A stretch of 64,000 bases of DNA, taken from assembly GCF_914271435.1 (NCBI RefSeq), contig NZ_CAJZAI010000003.1:62001-126000 (forward strand). The letters are read 5' to 3'. Made by a program: the position numbers and the translations under genes. Of the stretch, positions 9,649 through 17,844 are shown piece after piece (position 1 is the first letter of the stretch; every line of letters begins with the position of its first letter). Under the pieces are notes generated by a model. The model did not search any database. It saw only the letters and a program-made list of their open reading frames with translations, and was not told the DNA's origin. The DNA comes from Cupriavidus laharis (GTDB taxonomy: Bacteria; Pseudomonadota; Gammaproteobacteria; Burkholderiales; Burkholderiaceae).

Positions 9649-10110
9649 TTGCGCATACGTAGCCAAAAGGACTTTGCCTCCGGCCTGATGTTCATTCTGG
9701 TCGGTCTGGGCTTTTCCTGGGTCGCACGCGGCTATTCCATGGGAACCGCCGCGAAGATGGGCCCCGGATATTTTCCGTTCCTGCTCGGGCTGGTGCTTGC
9801 CGTGCTGGGCGGGCTGGTGATGCTCTCGTCGCTGTCCAGCAAGGGCGAGGAAGACCACCTCGCGCGCTGGGACCTGAAGACCCTGCTGTGGATTCTGGGT
9901 TCGGTCGTGCTGTTCGGCCTGCTGCTCAAGCCGCTGGGCATGGTGCTTTCCGTGTTCGTGCTGGTGCTGGTCTCGTCGATGGCCAGCCACGAGTTCAGCT
10001 GGAAGGGCGCATTGCTCAACAGCGTGGTGCTCGTGCTGATCAGCCTGGGCGCCTTCGTGTATGGCATCAACCTGCAGATGCCGGTGTGGCCTGCATTCAT
10101 CACCGGTTAA
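9649..10110 (+). CDS. tctB: Tripartite tricarboxylate transporter small membrane subunit TctB
   Basis: A 153-residue protein with four predicted helices and the TctB motif MGPGYFPFLLG near residue 37. With TctA it forms the membrane part of a secondary importer for tricarboxylates or other carboxylates, which normally works with a periplasmic TctC/Bug receptor. I chose the TTG at 9649 because GAGGAG (9636-9641) lies 7 bases upstream; the in-frame TTG at 9634 would overlap that site. tctA follows after 12 bases. No tctC gene is next to the pair. Confidence 0.85.
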   Translation: MRIRSQKDFASGLMFILVGLGFSWVARGYSMGTAAKMGPGYFPFLLGLVLAVLGGLVMLSSLSSKGEEDHLARWDLKTLLWILGSVVLFGLLLKPLGMVLSVFVLVLVSSMASHEFSWKGALLNSVVLVLISLGAFVYGINLQMPVWPAFITG

Positions 10111-10122
10111 GGGAGCGCCGAG

Positions 10123-11625
10123 ATGGAATTGTTCGAACACCTTTCACTGGGATTCTCCACAGCGCTGTCGCTGCAGAATCTCGCCTATGCCTTCCTGGGC
10201 TGTGTGCTGGGTACGCTGATCGGCGTGCTGCCGGGCCTGGGGCCCCTGGCCACCATCGCCATGCTGCTGCCGGTGACCTACACGCTGCCGCCGGTGGCCG
10301 CGCTGATCATGCTGGCCGGCATCTACTACGGTGCACAGTACGGCGGCTCGACCACCGCCATCCTGGTGAACCTGCCCGGTGAATCGTCGTCGGTGGTGAC
10401 TACCATCGATGGCTACCAGATGGCCCGGCGCGGACGCGCCGGCGTGGCGCTGGCCACATCTGGCCTGGGTTCGTTCTTCGCCGGCTGCGTGGCCACGCTG
10501 ATCCTGGCCGCGTTTGCCACGCCGCTGTCGGAACTGGCTTTCAAGTTCGGTCCCTCCGAGTACTTCTCGCTGATGGTGCTCGGCCTGATCGGTGCCGTGG
10601 TGCTGGCCTCGGGCTCGCTGTCGAAGGCCGTGGCGATGATCGTGCTGGGCCTGCTGATGGGCCTGATCGGCACCGACGTGAACTCGGGCGCGGCGCGCTT
10701 CTCGTTCGACGTGCCGGAACTGACCGACGGCATCGACTTCGTCGCACTGGCGATGGGCATGTTCGGTTTCGCGGAAATCATCGCGAACCTCGAGCAGAAG
10801 GAATCCCGCGAAACCTTCACCGACGCGGTCACCAACCTGTGGCCGACCAAGGAAGACTTCAAGCGCATGGCGCCTGCCGTCTTGCGCGGCACGATGCTGG
10901 GCTCGGCGCTGGGCATCCTGCCGGGCGGCGGTGCGGCACTGGCTTCGTTCGCGGCCTACTCGCTGGAGAAGAAGACCTCGAAGTATTCGCACGAATTCGG
11001 CAAGGGCGCTATCGAAGGCGTGGCCGGTCCGGAATCGGCCAACAACGCCGCGGCCCAAACCTCGTTCATCCCGCTGCTGACGCTGGGCATTCCGCCCAAC
11101 GCCGTGATGGCGCTGATGGTCGGTGCGATGACCATCCACAACATCCAGCCCGGCCCGCAGGTGATGACCAGCAACCCGGCGCTGTTCTGGGGCCTGATCG
11201 CCTCGATGTGGATCGGCAACCTGATGCTCATCATCCTGAACCTGCCGATGATCGGCATCTGGGTGAAGCTGCTGACCGTGCCGTACCGCTTCCTGTACCC
11301 GGCCATCCTGGTGTTCTGCGGCATTGGCGTGTACTCGGTCAACAACCAGACCTTCGACGTCTTCATGGCGGCTGGCTTCGGCGTGGTCGGCTACCTGTTC
11401 CTGAAGCTCAAGTGCGAACCGGCGCCGCTGCTGCTGGGCTTCGTGCTGGGGCCGATGATGGAAGAGAACTTCCGCCGTTCGCTGCTGCTGTCGCGTGGTG
11501 ACTTCAGCGTGTTCGTGACTCGCCCGCTGTCGCTTGGCCTGCTGGTCGCCGCTGCGGCGCTGGTGGCGGTGGTGGCGCTGCCGTCGATCAAGGCCAAGCG
11601 CGAAGAGGCGTTCCAGGAAGAGTAG
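10123..11625 (+). CDS. tctA: Tripartite tricarboxylate transporter permease TctA
   Basis: A 500-residue permease with about 12 hydrophobic helices. The conserved TctA glycine-rich loops are present: GVLPGLGPLATIAML near residue 32, YYGAQYGGSTTAIL near residue 68, and GSALGILPGGGAALASF near residue 266. It is the large membrane subunit of the tripartite carboxylate transporter, driven by an ion gradient. GGGAG precedes the ATG, and spacing to tctB implies one transcript. A strong terminator follows. The substrate depends on the partner receptor, which is not encoded here. Confidence 0.93.
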   Translation: MELFEHLSLGFSTALSLQNLAYAFLGCVLGTLIGVLPGLGPLATIAMLLPVTYTLPPVAALIMLAGIYYGAQYGGSTTAILVNLPGESSSVVTTIDGYQMARRGRAGVALATSGLGSFFAGCVATLILAAFATPLSELAFKFGPSEYFSLMVLGLIGAVVLASGSLSKAVAMIVLGLLMGLIGTDVNSGAARFSFDVPELTDGIDFVALAMGMFGFAEIIANLEQKESRETFTDAVTNLWPTKEDFKRMAPAVLRGTMLGSALGILPGGGAALASFAAYSLEKKTSKYSHEFGKGAIEGVAGPESANNAAAQTSFIPLLTLGIPPNAVMALMVGAMTIHNIQPGPQVMTSNPALFWGLIASMWIGNLMLIILNLPMIGIWVKLLTVPYRFLYPAILVFCGIGVYSVNNQTFDVFMAAGFGVVGYLFLKLKCEPAPLLLGFVLGPMMEENFRRSLLLSRGDFSVFVTRPLSLGLLVAAAALVAVVALPSIKAKREEAFQEE

Positions 11626-11680
11626 CCCCCGGCGCTCCGGAACTACGCCGCCCCGGGGCGGCGTACACGACGCAAGCATT

Positions 11681-11709
11681 CGGGGTGCCTTCGTGCACCC
11701 CGCTTTTCC
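11681..11709 (+). terminator. Rho-independent terminator after tctA
   Basis: CGGGGTGC (11681-11688) pairs with GCACCCCG (11695-11702) across a CTTCGT loop, followed by CTTTTCCTT. A perfect 22-nt palindrome at 11644-11665, just after the tctA stop, may add a second stem. Confidence 0.75.
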
Positions 11710-11869
11710 TTGCAGCGGCGGAAGCCTCCGTACGCAACGATGGCTGAAGAAGAGAGTGCCCGACTGCGGCAGCAGTCATGGGCCGCGCATGATGAACAGG
11801 AATTCCGCTCCGGCCCTTCACCGGATCCATGCATTCCGGTGTAGTGGGGTGGGAGCTTCGCCGGCGCCG

Positions 11870-12166
11870 ATGAAACCGCCTTCCCTTGACCGGGTCTTTT
11901 CCCGGATTTTCATCCTCAAGCTCGTGCATGCGAGCCCGTCGACGGTGATGAACCTGGTCGACCGGCTGCGCGAATACGGCATCGAACTGAACATCCGCTC
12001 GCTGCGGCCGATCCTGCGCAGCCTGATGATCGCGCGTGCGATCACGGCCGAACTGGTCGAAGGCAGCGGCCGGGTGTATTGCATCACCGACAGCGGACGC
12101 GACGAGTTGGATCGCTACCTGTCCCATCTCGATATCCTCAAGCGCGACGGCAGCGCCGACGGCTGA
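11870..12166 (+). CDS. Small PadR-like winged-helix protein
   Basis: A 98-residue basic protein whose pattern (IFILKLVHASPSTVMNLVDRL, then RPILRSLMIARAI and GRVYCITDSGRDEL) fits a minimal winged-helix fold of the PadR/MarR kind, where YxITxxGRxEL is the wing. It probably binds DNA. The start is uncertain: 11870 gives the conserved domain with little extra, while in-frame ATGs at 11789/11792 would add 26-27 residues of low-complexity sequence. A terminator separates it from tctA, so it need not be the tct regulator. Confidence 0.6.
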   Translation: MKPPSLDRVFSRIFILKLVHASPSTVMNLVDRLREYGIELNIRSLRPILRSLMIARAITAELVEGSGRVYCITDSGRDELDRYLSHLDILKRDGSADG

Positions 12167-12194
12167 CACCGCCGCATCCGCAGACAATAAAAAT

Positions 12195-12214
12195 GGGCCC
12201 GCTGCTGCGGGCCC
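12195..12214. terminator. Bidirectional terminator
   Basis: GGGCCCGC (12195-12202) and GCGGGCCC (12207-12214) form a perfect 8-bp stem with a TGCT loop, between the convergent winged-helix and DUF4397 genes. An A-run (12188-12193) precedes it, giving a T-run for the minus strand; GTTGCGTTT follows on the plus strand. Confidence 0.75.
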
Positions 12215-12247
12215 GTTGCGTTTCAGGGCGGCGACGCGGCCACCGGC

Positions 12248-13033
12248 TTACTGCTGCGTCACCAGTTCCAGGCCGGCCTGCGACTCGTCATTGCCGCGTG
12301 CAACCAGCACCTTGATGCGGTTAGGCAGCGTAGCCTTGATGCCATCCACGGGAAGGGTCGTGATCAGCCAGTCGGCGTTGTTGTCCAGCGTCAGCGCGCC
12401 GGAATCGAAGATCACGGTTTTGCTGCCGGCGGTCGTGATACGCAGCCGGTAGGTGCCCCCGTTCAGGTTGATCGAATCCTGGCCGGAGGCAGGCACTGCC
12501 GATTTGAACGCCACGGCTGAGAACGTCGGCGTGATGGTGTTCAGGTCAGCGGCTGGCACGGTCACGTAGATGTCCACGTTCTGCGCATTGAACGATGCGT
12601 TCAGTGCCCTGACACGCGCCTTGTCCGAGAACAGGCCTACTTCGAACGGGTCATCGATCTGTATCACGTCCGCGGCGCTTTCGCTGCCCGGCATGGCCAC
12701 CACCGTGTACTTGTGGCCCGTGTGGGTGTTCACGGTCGCCTTGCCGAGTTCCGTGCTGGTGTTGGCTACGTTGAACGCGAACAACTGATTGCCTTCCTCG
12801 ACGTTGAAGTAGGTCGATACGAACTTGTACGGCTCGTTCAGGAGGTTAGTCTTCACGCCGTTCTGCAGTACGTCGACGTTCGGGCCGCCCGGTATGGCAT
12901 GCATCACGCGCACCGTGGGTTTGCTGACGCCTATGCGGTCACCGATGTCATCGTCGCCACCGCCACACGCGGTGAGTGCCGCGGTGGCGGCGAGTGCGAG
13001 ACCCAGGATAAGGCTGGTCTTTGAGCGGAGCAT
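12248..13033 (-). CDS. DUF4397 domain-containing lipoprotein
   Basis: A 261-residue exported protein. The first 22 residues are a lipoprotein signal with the lipobox LTAC followed by GGGDDD. After residue 35 there is a DUF4397 beta-rich domain (VRVMHAIPGGPNVDVLQNG, then YKFVSTYFNVEEG) and a second similar unit (RVRALNASFNAQNVDIYVT), so two immunoglobulin-like halves are likely. DUF4397 has no known biochemical role; surface anchoring is inferred from the lipobox. The ATG at 13033 has AGAGGTG upstream. An 18-bp palindrome lies about 100 bases upstream. Confidence 0.82.
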   Translation of the reverse strand: MLRSKTSLILGLALAATAALTACGGGDDDIGDRIGVSKPTVRVMHAIPGGPNVDVLQNGVKTNLLNEPYKFVSTYFNVEEGNQLFAFNVANTSTELGKATVNTHTGHKYTVVAMPGSESAADVIQIDDPFEVGLFSDKARVRALNASFNAQNVDIYVTVPAADLNTITPTFSAVAFKSAVPASGQDSINLNGGTYRLRITTAGSKTVIFDSGALTLDNNADWLITTLPVDGIKATLPNRIKVLVARGNDESQAGLELVTQQ

Positions 13034-13131
13034 GGAGTCACCTCTTTCCGTTGCGTTGCATTGGGGCGAGCGACAGCACGGCCACGGTTGCGCGGCGGCC
13101 GCGTGGGCTGGGCATGCCATCAGGCTGGTGG

Positions 13132-13149
13132 CGCAATCACGTGATTGCG
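13132..13149. promoter_or_regulatory. Perfect 18-bp palindrome upstream of the DUF4397 gene
   Basis: CGCAATCACGTGATTGCG is fully self-complementary with no spacer. It sits in the 391-base gap between the divergent DUF4397 and GGDEF/EAL genes, 99 bases before the former. The form suits a homodimeric repressor or activator. I see nothing else recognisable in 13034-13424. Confidence 0.45.
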
Positions 13150-13424
13150 TGTGGCCTTGATGCAACGATAGGAAGGAACTCTGGAGGGAGGCAGGCGCGG
13201 GTATCCGAAATCGGTGTCGGAGAATTCCCACAGGGGGAGGTTCCTGGCGGCACCACGATGCGGCGATGCGCGGCAGGGTACTGTCATCCCGGAGCCGATT
13301 CAACGCTGCCCGCCAGTCCGGGGCCGGCCGTTGCAACGCTGCATTGGCGCACGGCCGGTTTTCCGGAAGCGCTTGCTTTTTCCATGGTTTTCGTCACACT
13401 TCCAGAATCGCAGATCTGGTAACA

Positions 13425-14780
13425 ATGTCGATAATCGCAAATGGGGCAGGGATGGTGGCCAAGTCGGGGGCGAAGGCGGCTGGCGCTTCGCCAGACGGGG
13501 AGACCGATCCGCTGACTGGGGTCGGGAATCGTCCGGGATTCCTAAAACGGCTGGAGGCGCGCCTGCATAGCGAGGCAGTGCCCCGTTGCGCATTGCTGCT
13601 GATCGGCATTGACGATTTCCGCGCCTTCAACGACATGCACGGCCATGCCGAGGGCGATCTGATCCTGCAGGGCGTGGCACGCCGGCTGCGCGACGCATCG
13701 CCGCGCGATGCCGTGATCGCCCGCATCGGCAGCGACGAGTTCTCGGTGCTGCTGCCGTCTATCTCAGACCCGACCCTCGTGCGGCACGTTGGCGCCGCCA
13801 TTCTTTCCATGCTTTCCGTCCCGCACGAGTACAGCGGGCGCCGCCACCACGTGCTCGCCAGTATCGGCGCCTGCGTGATGCCCGCCGCCGGTGATCTCGC
13901 GTCGGACGCGCTCGCGGCGGCCAGCCTGGCGCTGGCCCGCGCCAAGCACGATGGCGGGCGCACCATCCGGTTTTTCAAGCCGCAGATGCGGCAGGATGTG
14001 ACCACGCGGTTGTCGCTGGTCCAGGCGCTGCACGAGGCGTACGCGCAGCGTCAGTTCGAACTGCACTACCAGCCCCAGGTCGACCTGCGCGATGGCCGCA
14101 TCATGGGGGCCGAGGCGCTGCTGCGCTGGCGCCACCCGACGCGCGGCCTGCTCCCGCCGGCCAGCTTCATCGATGCGCTGGCGGCCAGCAGCGTGGCCAG
14201 CGACGTCGGCATGTGGCTGCTGCAGACGGCTTGCGCGCAGGCGCGCGCGTGGTCGCTGACCCTGCCGCAGGCGCCGCGCGTGGCCATCAACCTGTTCGCG
14301 GCGCAACTGGCCGAAAGCCGTCTGGTGACCGAGGTGCGCCATGTCTTGCGTGCCCTGGAACTGCCGCCCGCCAGCCTGGAGATCGAGATCACCGAAACCA
14401 TCGCCCTGCAGCAGGGCGACGAGGTGTCCGACCAGCTCCAGGCGCTGCGCCGCGACGGCGTGACCCTGACCTGCGACGATTTCGGCACGGGCTACGCTTC
14501 ACTGAGCTTCCTCAAGTCGTTCCCGGTGGACCGGCTCAAGATCGACCAGTCCTTCGTGCGCAACGTGACGCAGGACCCGGTGGATGCCGCCATCGTCCGC
14601 TCCGTCATCAACGTCGGGCAAAGCCTGCAGATCGGGGTGGTGGCCGAAGGCGTGGAAACGGTCGAGCAGCGTGAATTCCTGCTGGCTAACGGCTGCTGGG
14701 AGGCGCAGGGCTACCTGTATGGCCGTCCCATGCCAGCTGAGCGCCTGACAGAGCACTTGCGCGAACAATCGGATTACTGA
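13425..14780 (+). CDS. GGDEF/EAL protein, probable cyclic-di-GMP phosphodiesterase
   Basis: A 451-residue cytosolic protein with no membrane segment. Residues about 25-185 form a GGDEF domain (DPLTGVGNR start) whose active-site motif reads GSDEF, with Ser in the second glycine position, so cyclase activity is doubtful. Residues about 200-445 form an EAL domain with the catalytic set intact: EALLRW, the DDFGTGYASLSFLK loop with two metal aspartates, K in LKIDQSFV, and EGVET. The likely role is c-di-GMP hydrolysis, with the GGDEF part perhaps acting as a GTP sensor. The start at 13425 has no good ribosome-binding site; ATG 13452, preceded by GGGGCAGGG, is an alternative. No sensory domain precedes GGDEF. 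Confidence 0.87.
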   Translation: MSIIANGAGMVAKSGAKAAGASPDGETDPLTGVGNRPGFLKRLEARLHSEAVPRCALLLIGIDDFRAFNDMHGHAEGDLILQGVARRLRDASPRDAVIARIGSDEFSVLLPSISDPTLVRHVGAAILSMLSVPHEYSGRRHHVLASIGACVMPAAGDLASDALAAASLALARAKHDGGRTIRFFKPQMRQDVTTRLSLVQALHEAYAQRQFELHYQPQVDLRDGRIMGAEALLRWRHPTRGLLPPASFIDALAASSVASDVGMWLLQTACAQARAWSLTLPQAPRVAINLFAAQLAESRLVTEVRHVLRALELPPASLEIEITETIALQQGDEVSDQLQALRRDGVTLTCDDFGTGYASLSFLKSFPVDRLKIDQSFVRNVTQDPVDAAIVRSVINVGQSLQIGVVAEGVETVEQREFLLANGCWEAQGYLYGRPMPAERLTEHLREQSDY

Positions 14781-15068
14781 CGGCTGGCCCCCTGGATCGG
14801 CGCCTGAGCCGTTACAGGAAGACGGCGCCGCCAGTCGAGTTGTTTCCGCCTTTGACCGCCGGCCGCGCTGCCGGGGGCATCCGCGCCGCGATTCCCCGCC
14901 CCCGTCCGGCTTCGCCGGCACAGTACCCGCCGGCCGCGCCGCAGCCGGGAGAAATACGCGCTTACAAAGTCTTGTCCGCGCCGGACTCTCCGGGGCGTTG
15001 GGCCATGTATGGTGACATCAGGGTGGCCGCCGGCCGCCACGGGCCCGCTCTCCAAGTTCTTCGAATCC

Positions 15069-17696
15069 ATGTTTCGCTTCCCTCCGCCTGACCGCATTTC
15101 CGCCGTCCGCCGCCGTAGCCTGAAGGCCCGGGGCACGCCCTGGCTGCCCATGCTGGCCGTGACTGCCGGCCTGGCCCTGACCTTTGCGCCGTGGCCCGGA
15201 CAGGCCCAGCCGTCGCCGCTCGGCGAACCGGGGGCGCAGGTGGAGCAGGCCGACCCGCCGTCACGCGTGGCGACATTGACCGATGCGGCGGGCAACCTCA
15301 GCTTTGCCCCTGCCGGCTCGGACGAATGGGCTGCGGCCGGCCTGAACCGGCCCATCACCACCGGCGACCGCCTGTGGGTGGACAACGGCGGCCGTGCCGA
15401 AGTGCACGCCGGCACCGTGGCCATCCGCCTCGGGAGCGCGACGGCGGTCAGCGTGCTCAACCTGGACGACAACGCCACCCAGGTCAAGCTCACGCAGGGC
15501 ACGCTGCAGTTGCGGGTGCGCGCCTTGCCGCCGGACCAGCCGGTCGAAATCGATACGCCCAACCTGGCGTTCGTGCCGCGCGAGCCGGGCGACTACCGGC
15601 TGGACGTGGCGCCCGACGGCAGTACCACGACGGTGACCATGCGCCACGGCCGTGCCGCCATCTATGGCGAAAGCCGTTCCCTTGAGATGAACCGTGGCGA
15701 ACGCATGCGTTTCGCCGGGACCGACCTGGCCGATGCCGGCCCGGGCGACCTGCCGCCGGAGGACGATTTCGACCGTTGGACCGCCTCGCGCGATGCGCGC
15801 GAAGACGCTTCGGCCACGGCCCGCTACGTGCCGCGCGACATGCCCGGCTACGCCGCGCTGGACGGCTATGGCGACTGGCAGGAAGACCCCGGCTATGGCG
15901 CGGTCTGGTTCCCGACTGTCGTGGCTACAGGCTGGGCGCCGTACAGCACCGGTCACTGGGCCTGGGTTGCGCCCTGGGGCTGGACCTGGATCGATGACGC
16001 GCCCTGGGGGTTTGCGCCATTCCACTACGGACGCTGGGCCTACATCGGGCACCGCTGGGGCTGGGTGCCGGGCCCGCGCGTGCCGCGGCCGTGCTACGCG
16101 CCGGCGCTGGTCGGCTTCGTGGGGGGCGCGGGCGCCAACTGGAGCGTGCGCGTGGGCGGCGGGCCTGGCGTGGCCTGGTATCCGCTCGGTCCGCGCGACG
16201 CCTATCGGCCCGTGTATCGTGCCAGCCCGGCCTATGTCACGCGCATCAACCGGGTGGCGGTCAACAACATTACCGTGGATAACCGCTTCCGGCGCGAGCA
16301 GCGCCTGAACCGCGACGTGCCGGGCGCGATCAGCGGCATGCCCGCTCGCAACTTCGTCGAAGGCCGTCCGGTACCGCGCAATATGCGCGGCAATGAATGG
16401 CGCAACCTGCCGCACGGCGAGGCCCGCGGTGCGCCGCCGGTGGCGCCGGTCAAGGGCAGCCTGCTGGGCGCGGCGCCGGCCCGCCAGCTTCCGCCGCAGG
16501 CGCGCCAGGGGTTCGATCGCCAGGCCATTGCCGCGCGCCCGCCCGGACAGCCCGCGCGTGATGACCTGGCCCGGCGCTTTGCCCGCGAAGGCGGTGTGGT
16601 GGCGGGTGCCGGCCCCGTATGGCGTGGCGGCGAAACGCGGCCGCGAGGCATGGGTGCGCATGGGGCGCCGAACGTGCGCATGAGCCAGGCCGCGCCATCC
16701 GCACGGCCCGGCATGCCGCCGCCGCGCCAGGACGAGAACGCCGGGCGCCGGCCGCCTGCCGGTGGCGAGCGCGGGGCTCCGGCGATGGGTGGCGACAGCT
16801 GGCGCGGCAATGGCCGCGGCCTCACCACGCGTCCCGACCAGGCGCAGGGGCTGGTCCAGTCGCCCGACGGGCAGCGCCAGGCGCAGGACCTGCAGCGCCA
16901 GCAGCAACAGTCGATCCAGCGGCAGCAGATGGAGCAGCAGCGCCAGCAGCAGGAGCAGCAACGGCAGGGCGCCGACCTGCGGCGCCAGCAGCAACAGGCG
17001 CAGGAACGCCAGCAATGGGACCAGCAACGCCAGCGCCACGACGCGCAAGACCAGGCGCAGTCGATCCAGCGGCAGCAGCAACAGTCGATCCAGCGGCAGC
17101 AGATGGAGCAGCAGCGCCAGGCGCAGGACCAGCAGCGCCAGCAATTCGAGCAACGCCGCATGACGGAGTCGCAGCGGCAGCAGGCCGATCAGCAGCGCGA
17201 GCAAATGGAGCAGCAGCGCCAGCAGGCGGAGCGCCAGCGGCAGATGGCTGACCAGCAGCGACAGCAGCAGGCCATCCAGCGCCAGCAGGCCGAACAGCAG
17301 CGCCAGCAGGTGGAGCGCCAGCGCCAGATGCAGGATCAACAGCGCCAGCAGATGGAGCAGCAGCGGCAGATGGTCGAGCAGCAACGCCAGCAGCAGGCCA
17401 TCCAACGCCAGCAGATGGAACAGCAGCGCCAGATGCAGGAGCAACAGCGGCGGGCACAGGAACAGCAGCGTGCCGCACAGGAGCAGCAGCGCGCGATGCA
17501 GGAGCAGCAACGTGCCATGCAGGAGCAGCAGCGCCGCCAGCAGGACCAGCAGCGGCAGATGCAGGAACGCCAGCGGCAACAGCAACAGCAGCAACAGCAA
17601 CAGATGGACCAGCAGCGCCAGCAGCAGCGCGCGCAACATGGCCGCGGGCAGATGGACGCCCGCAACGGCCCGCACGACGGAGATCGCCGCCAGTAG
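15069..17696 (+). CDS. FecR/DUF6600 exported protein with a Gln/Arg-rich repetitive tail
   Basis: An 875-residue protein in four parts: a signal peptide (residues 1-46, ending PGQAQ); a FecR-like domain (about 65-200; GDRLWVDNGGRAEVH); a Trp/Gly/Tyr-rich DUF6600 region (about 255-370) with repeats such as GYGAVWFP, WAPYSTGHWAWV and WGFAPFHYGRW; and, after a Pro/Arg/Ala linker, a tail of about 250 residues made mostly of Gln, Arg and Met. DUF6600 proteins are common in Burkholderiales, without known function. The start at 15069 gives the best signal peptide; no clear ribosome-binding site is visible. The gap 14781-15068 shows nothing recognisable. The tail is probably disordered or a long coiled coil. 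Confidence 0.82.
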   Translation: MFRFPPPDRISAVRRRSLKARGTPWLPMLAVTAGLALTFAPWPGQAQPSPLGEPGAQVEQADPPSRVATLTDAAGNLSFAPAGSDEWAAAGLNRPITTGDRLWVDNGGRAEVHAGTVAIRLGSATAVSVLNLDDNATQVKLTQGTLQLRVRALPPDQPVEIDTPNLAFVPREPGDYRLDVAPDGSTTTVTMRHGRAAIYGESRSLEMNRGERMRFAGTDLADAGPGDLPPEDDFDRWTASRDAREDASATARYVPRDMPGYAALDGYGDWQEDPGYGAVWFPTVVATGWAPYSTGHWAWVAPWGWTWIDDAPWGFAPFHYGRWAYIGHRWGWVPGPRVPRPCYAPALVGFVGGAGANWSVRVGGGPGVAWYPLGPRDAYRPVYRASPAYVTRINRVAVNNITVDNRFRREQRLNRDVPGAISGMPARNFVEGRPVPRNMRGNEWRNLPHGEARGAPPVAPVKGSLLGAAPARQLPPQARQGFDRQAIAARPPGQPARDDLARRFAREGGVVAGAGPVWRGGETRPRGMGAHGAPNVRMSQAAPSARPGMPPPRQDENAGRRPPAGGERGAPAMGGDSWRGNGRGLTTRPDQAQGLVQSPDGQRQAQDLQRQQQQSIQRQQMEQQRQQQEQQRQGADLRRQQQQAQERQQWDQQRQRHDAQDQAQSIQRQQQQSIQRQQMEQQRQAQDQQRQQFEQRRMTESQRQQADQQREQMEQQRQQAERQRQMADQQRQQQAIQRQQAEQQRQQVERQRQMQDQQRQQMEQQRQMVEQQRQQQAIQRQQMEQQRQMQEQQRRAQEQQRAAQEQQRAMQEQQRAMQEQQRRQQDQQRQMQERQRQQQQQQQQQMDQQRQQQRAQHGRGQMDARNGPHDGDRRQ
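16876..17637 (+). repeat. Degenerate CAG/CGC-rich coding minisatellite
   Basis: This part of the FecR/DUF6600 gene is built from imperfect copies of a unit near CAGCGCCAGCAGATGGAGCA, encoding runs like QRQQMEQQRQ, plus a pure (CAR)n run near 17575-17602 encoding consecutive glutamines. Units differ by CAG/CAA swaps and by insertion of Met, Glu, Ala or Asp codons. Such arrays change length by slippage, so copy number may vary between strains. Confidence 0.85.
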
Positions 17697-17720
17697 CGCT
17701 GGCGGGGATGCAAACGCAAC

Positions 17721-17752
17721 GCGGGCCATCAGGACATGGCCTGATGGCCCGC
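17721..17752. terminator. Bidirectional terminator between the FecR-like gene and livK
   Basis: GCGGGCCATCAGG (17721-17733) and CCTGATGGCCCGC (17740-17752) make a perfect 13-bp stem with a 6-base loop between convergent genes. On the minus strand GTTGCGTTTGC follows. Confidence 0.75.
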
Positions 17753-17802
17753 GCCAGTCCGCGTGCGGTGGGTTGCCGCGCTATCGGGCCAGTGACTTCG
17801 CC

Positions 17803-17844
17803 GCTTACCTGGCCACGCTTACCTGGCCACGCTTACTTGGCCAG
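17803..17844. repeat. Three tandem 14-bp units across the livK stop codon
   Basis: GCTTACCTGGCCAC occurs at 17803-17816 and 17817-17830, and a 12/14 copy at 17831-17844. The third contains the livK stop (TTA at 17833-17835 on the plus strand). Read on the minus strand, each unit brings a TAA, and since 14 is not a multiple of 3 the three TAAs fall in all three frames. Confidence 0.8.

Noticed and set aside
15261-17729. 822-codon minus-strand frame with very long Leu-rich runs
   Set aside because: The Leu runs are the reverse reading of the CAG-rich minisatellite of the FecR/DUF6600 gene, not membrane helices of a real protein.
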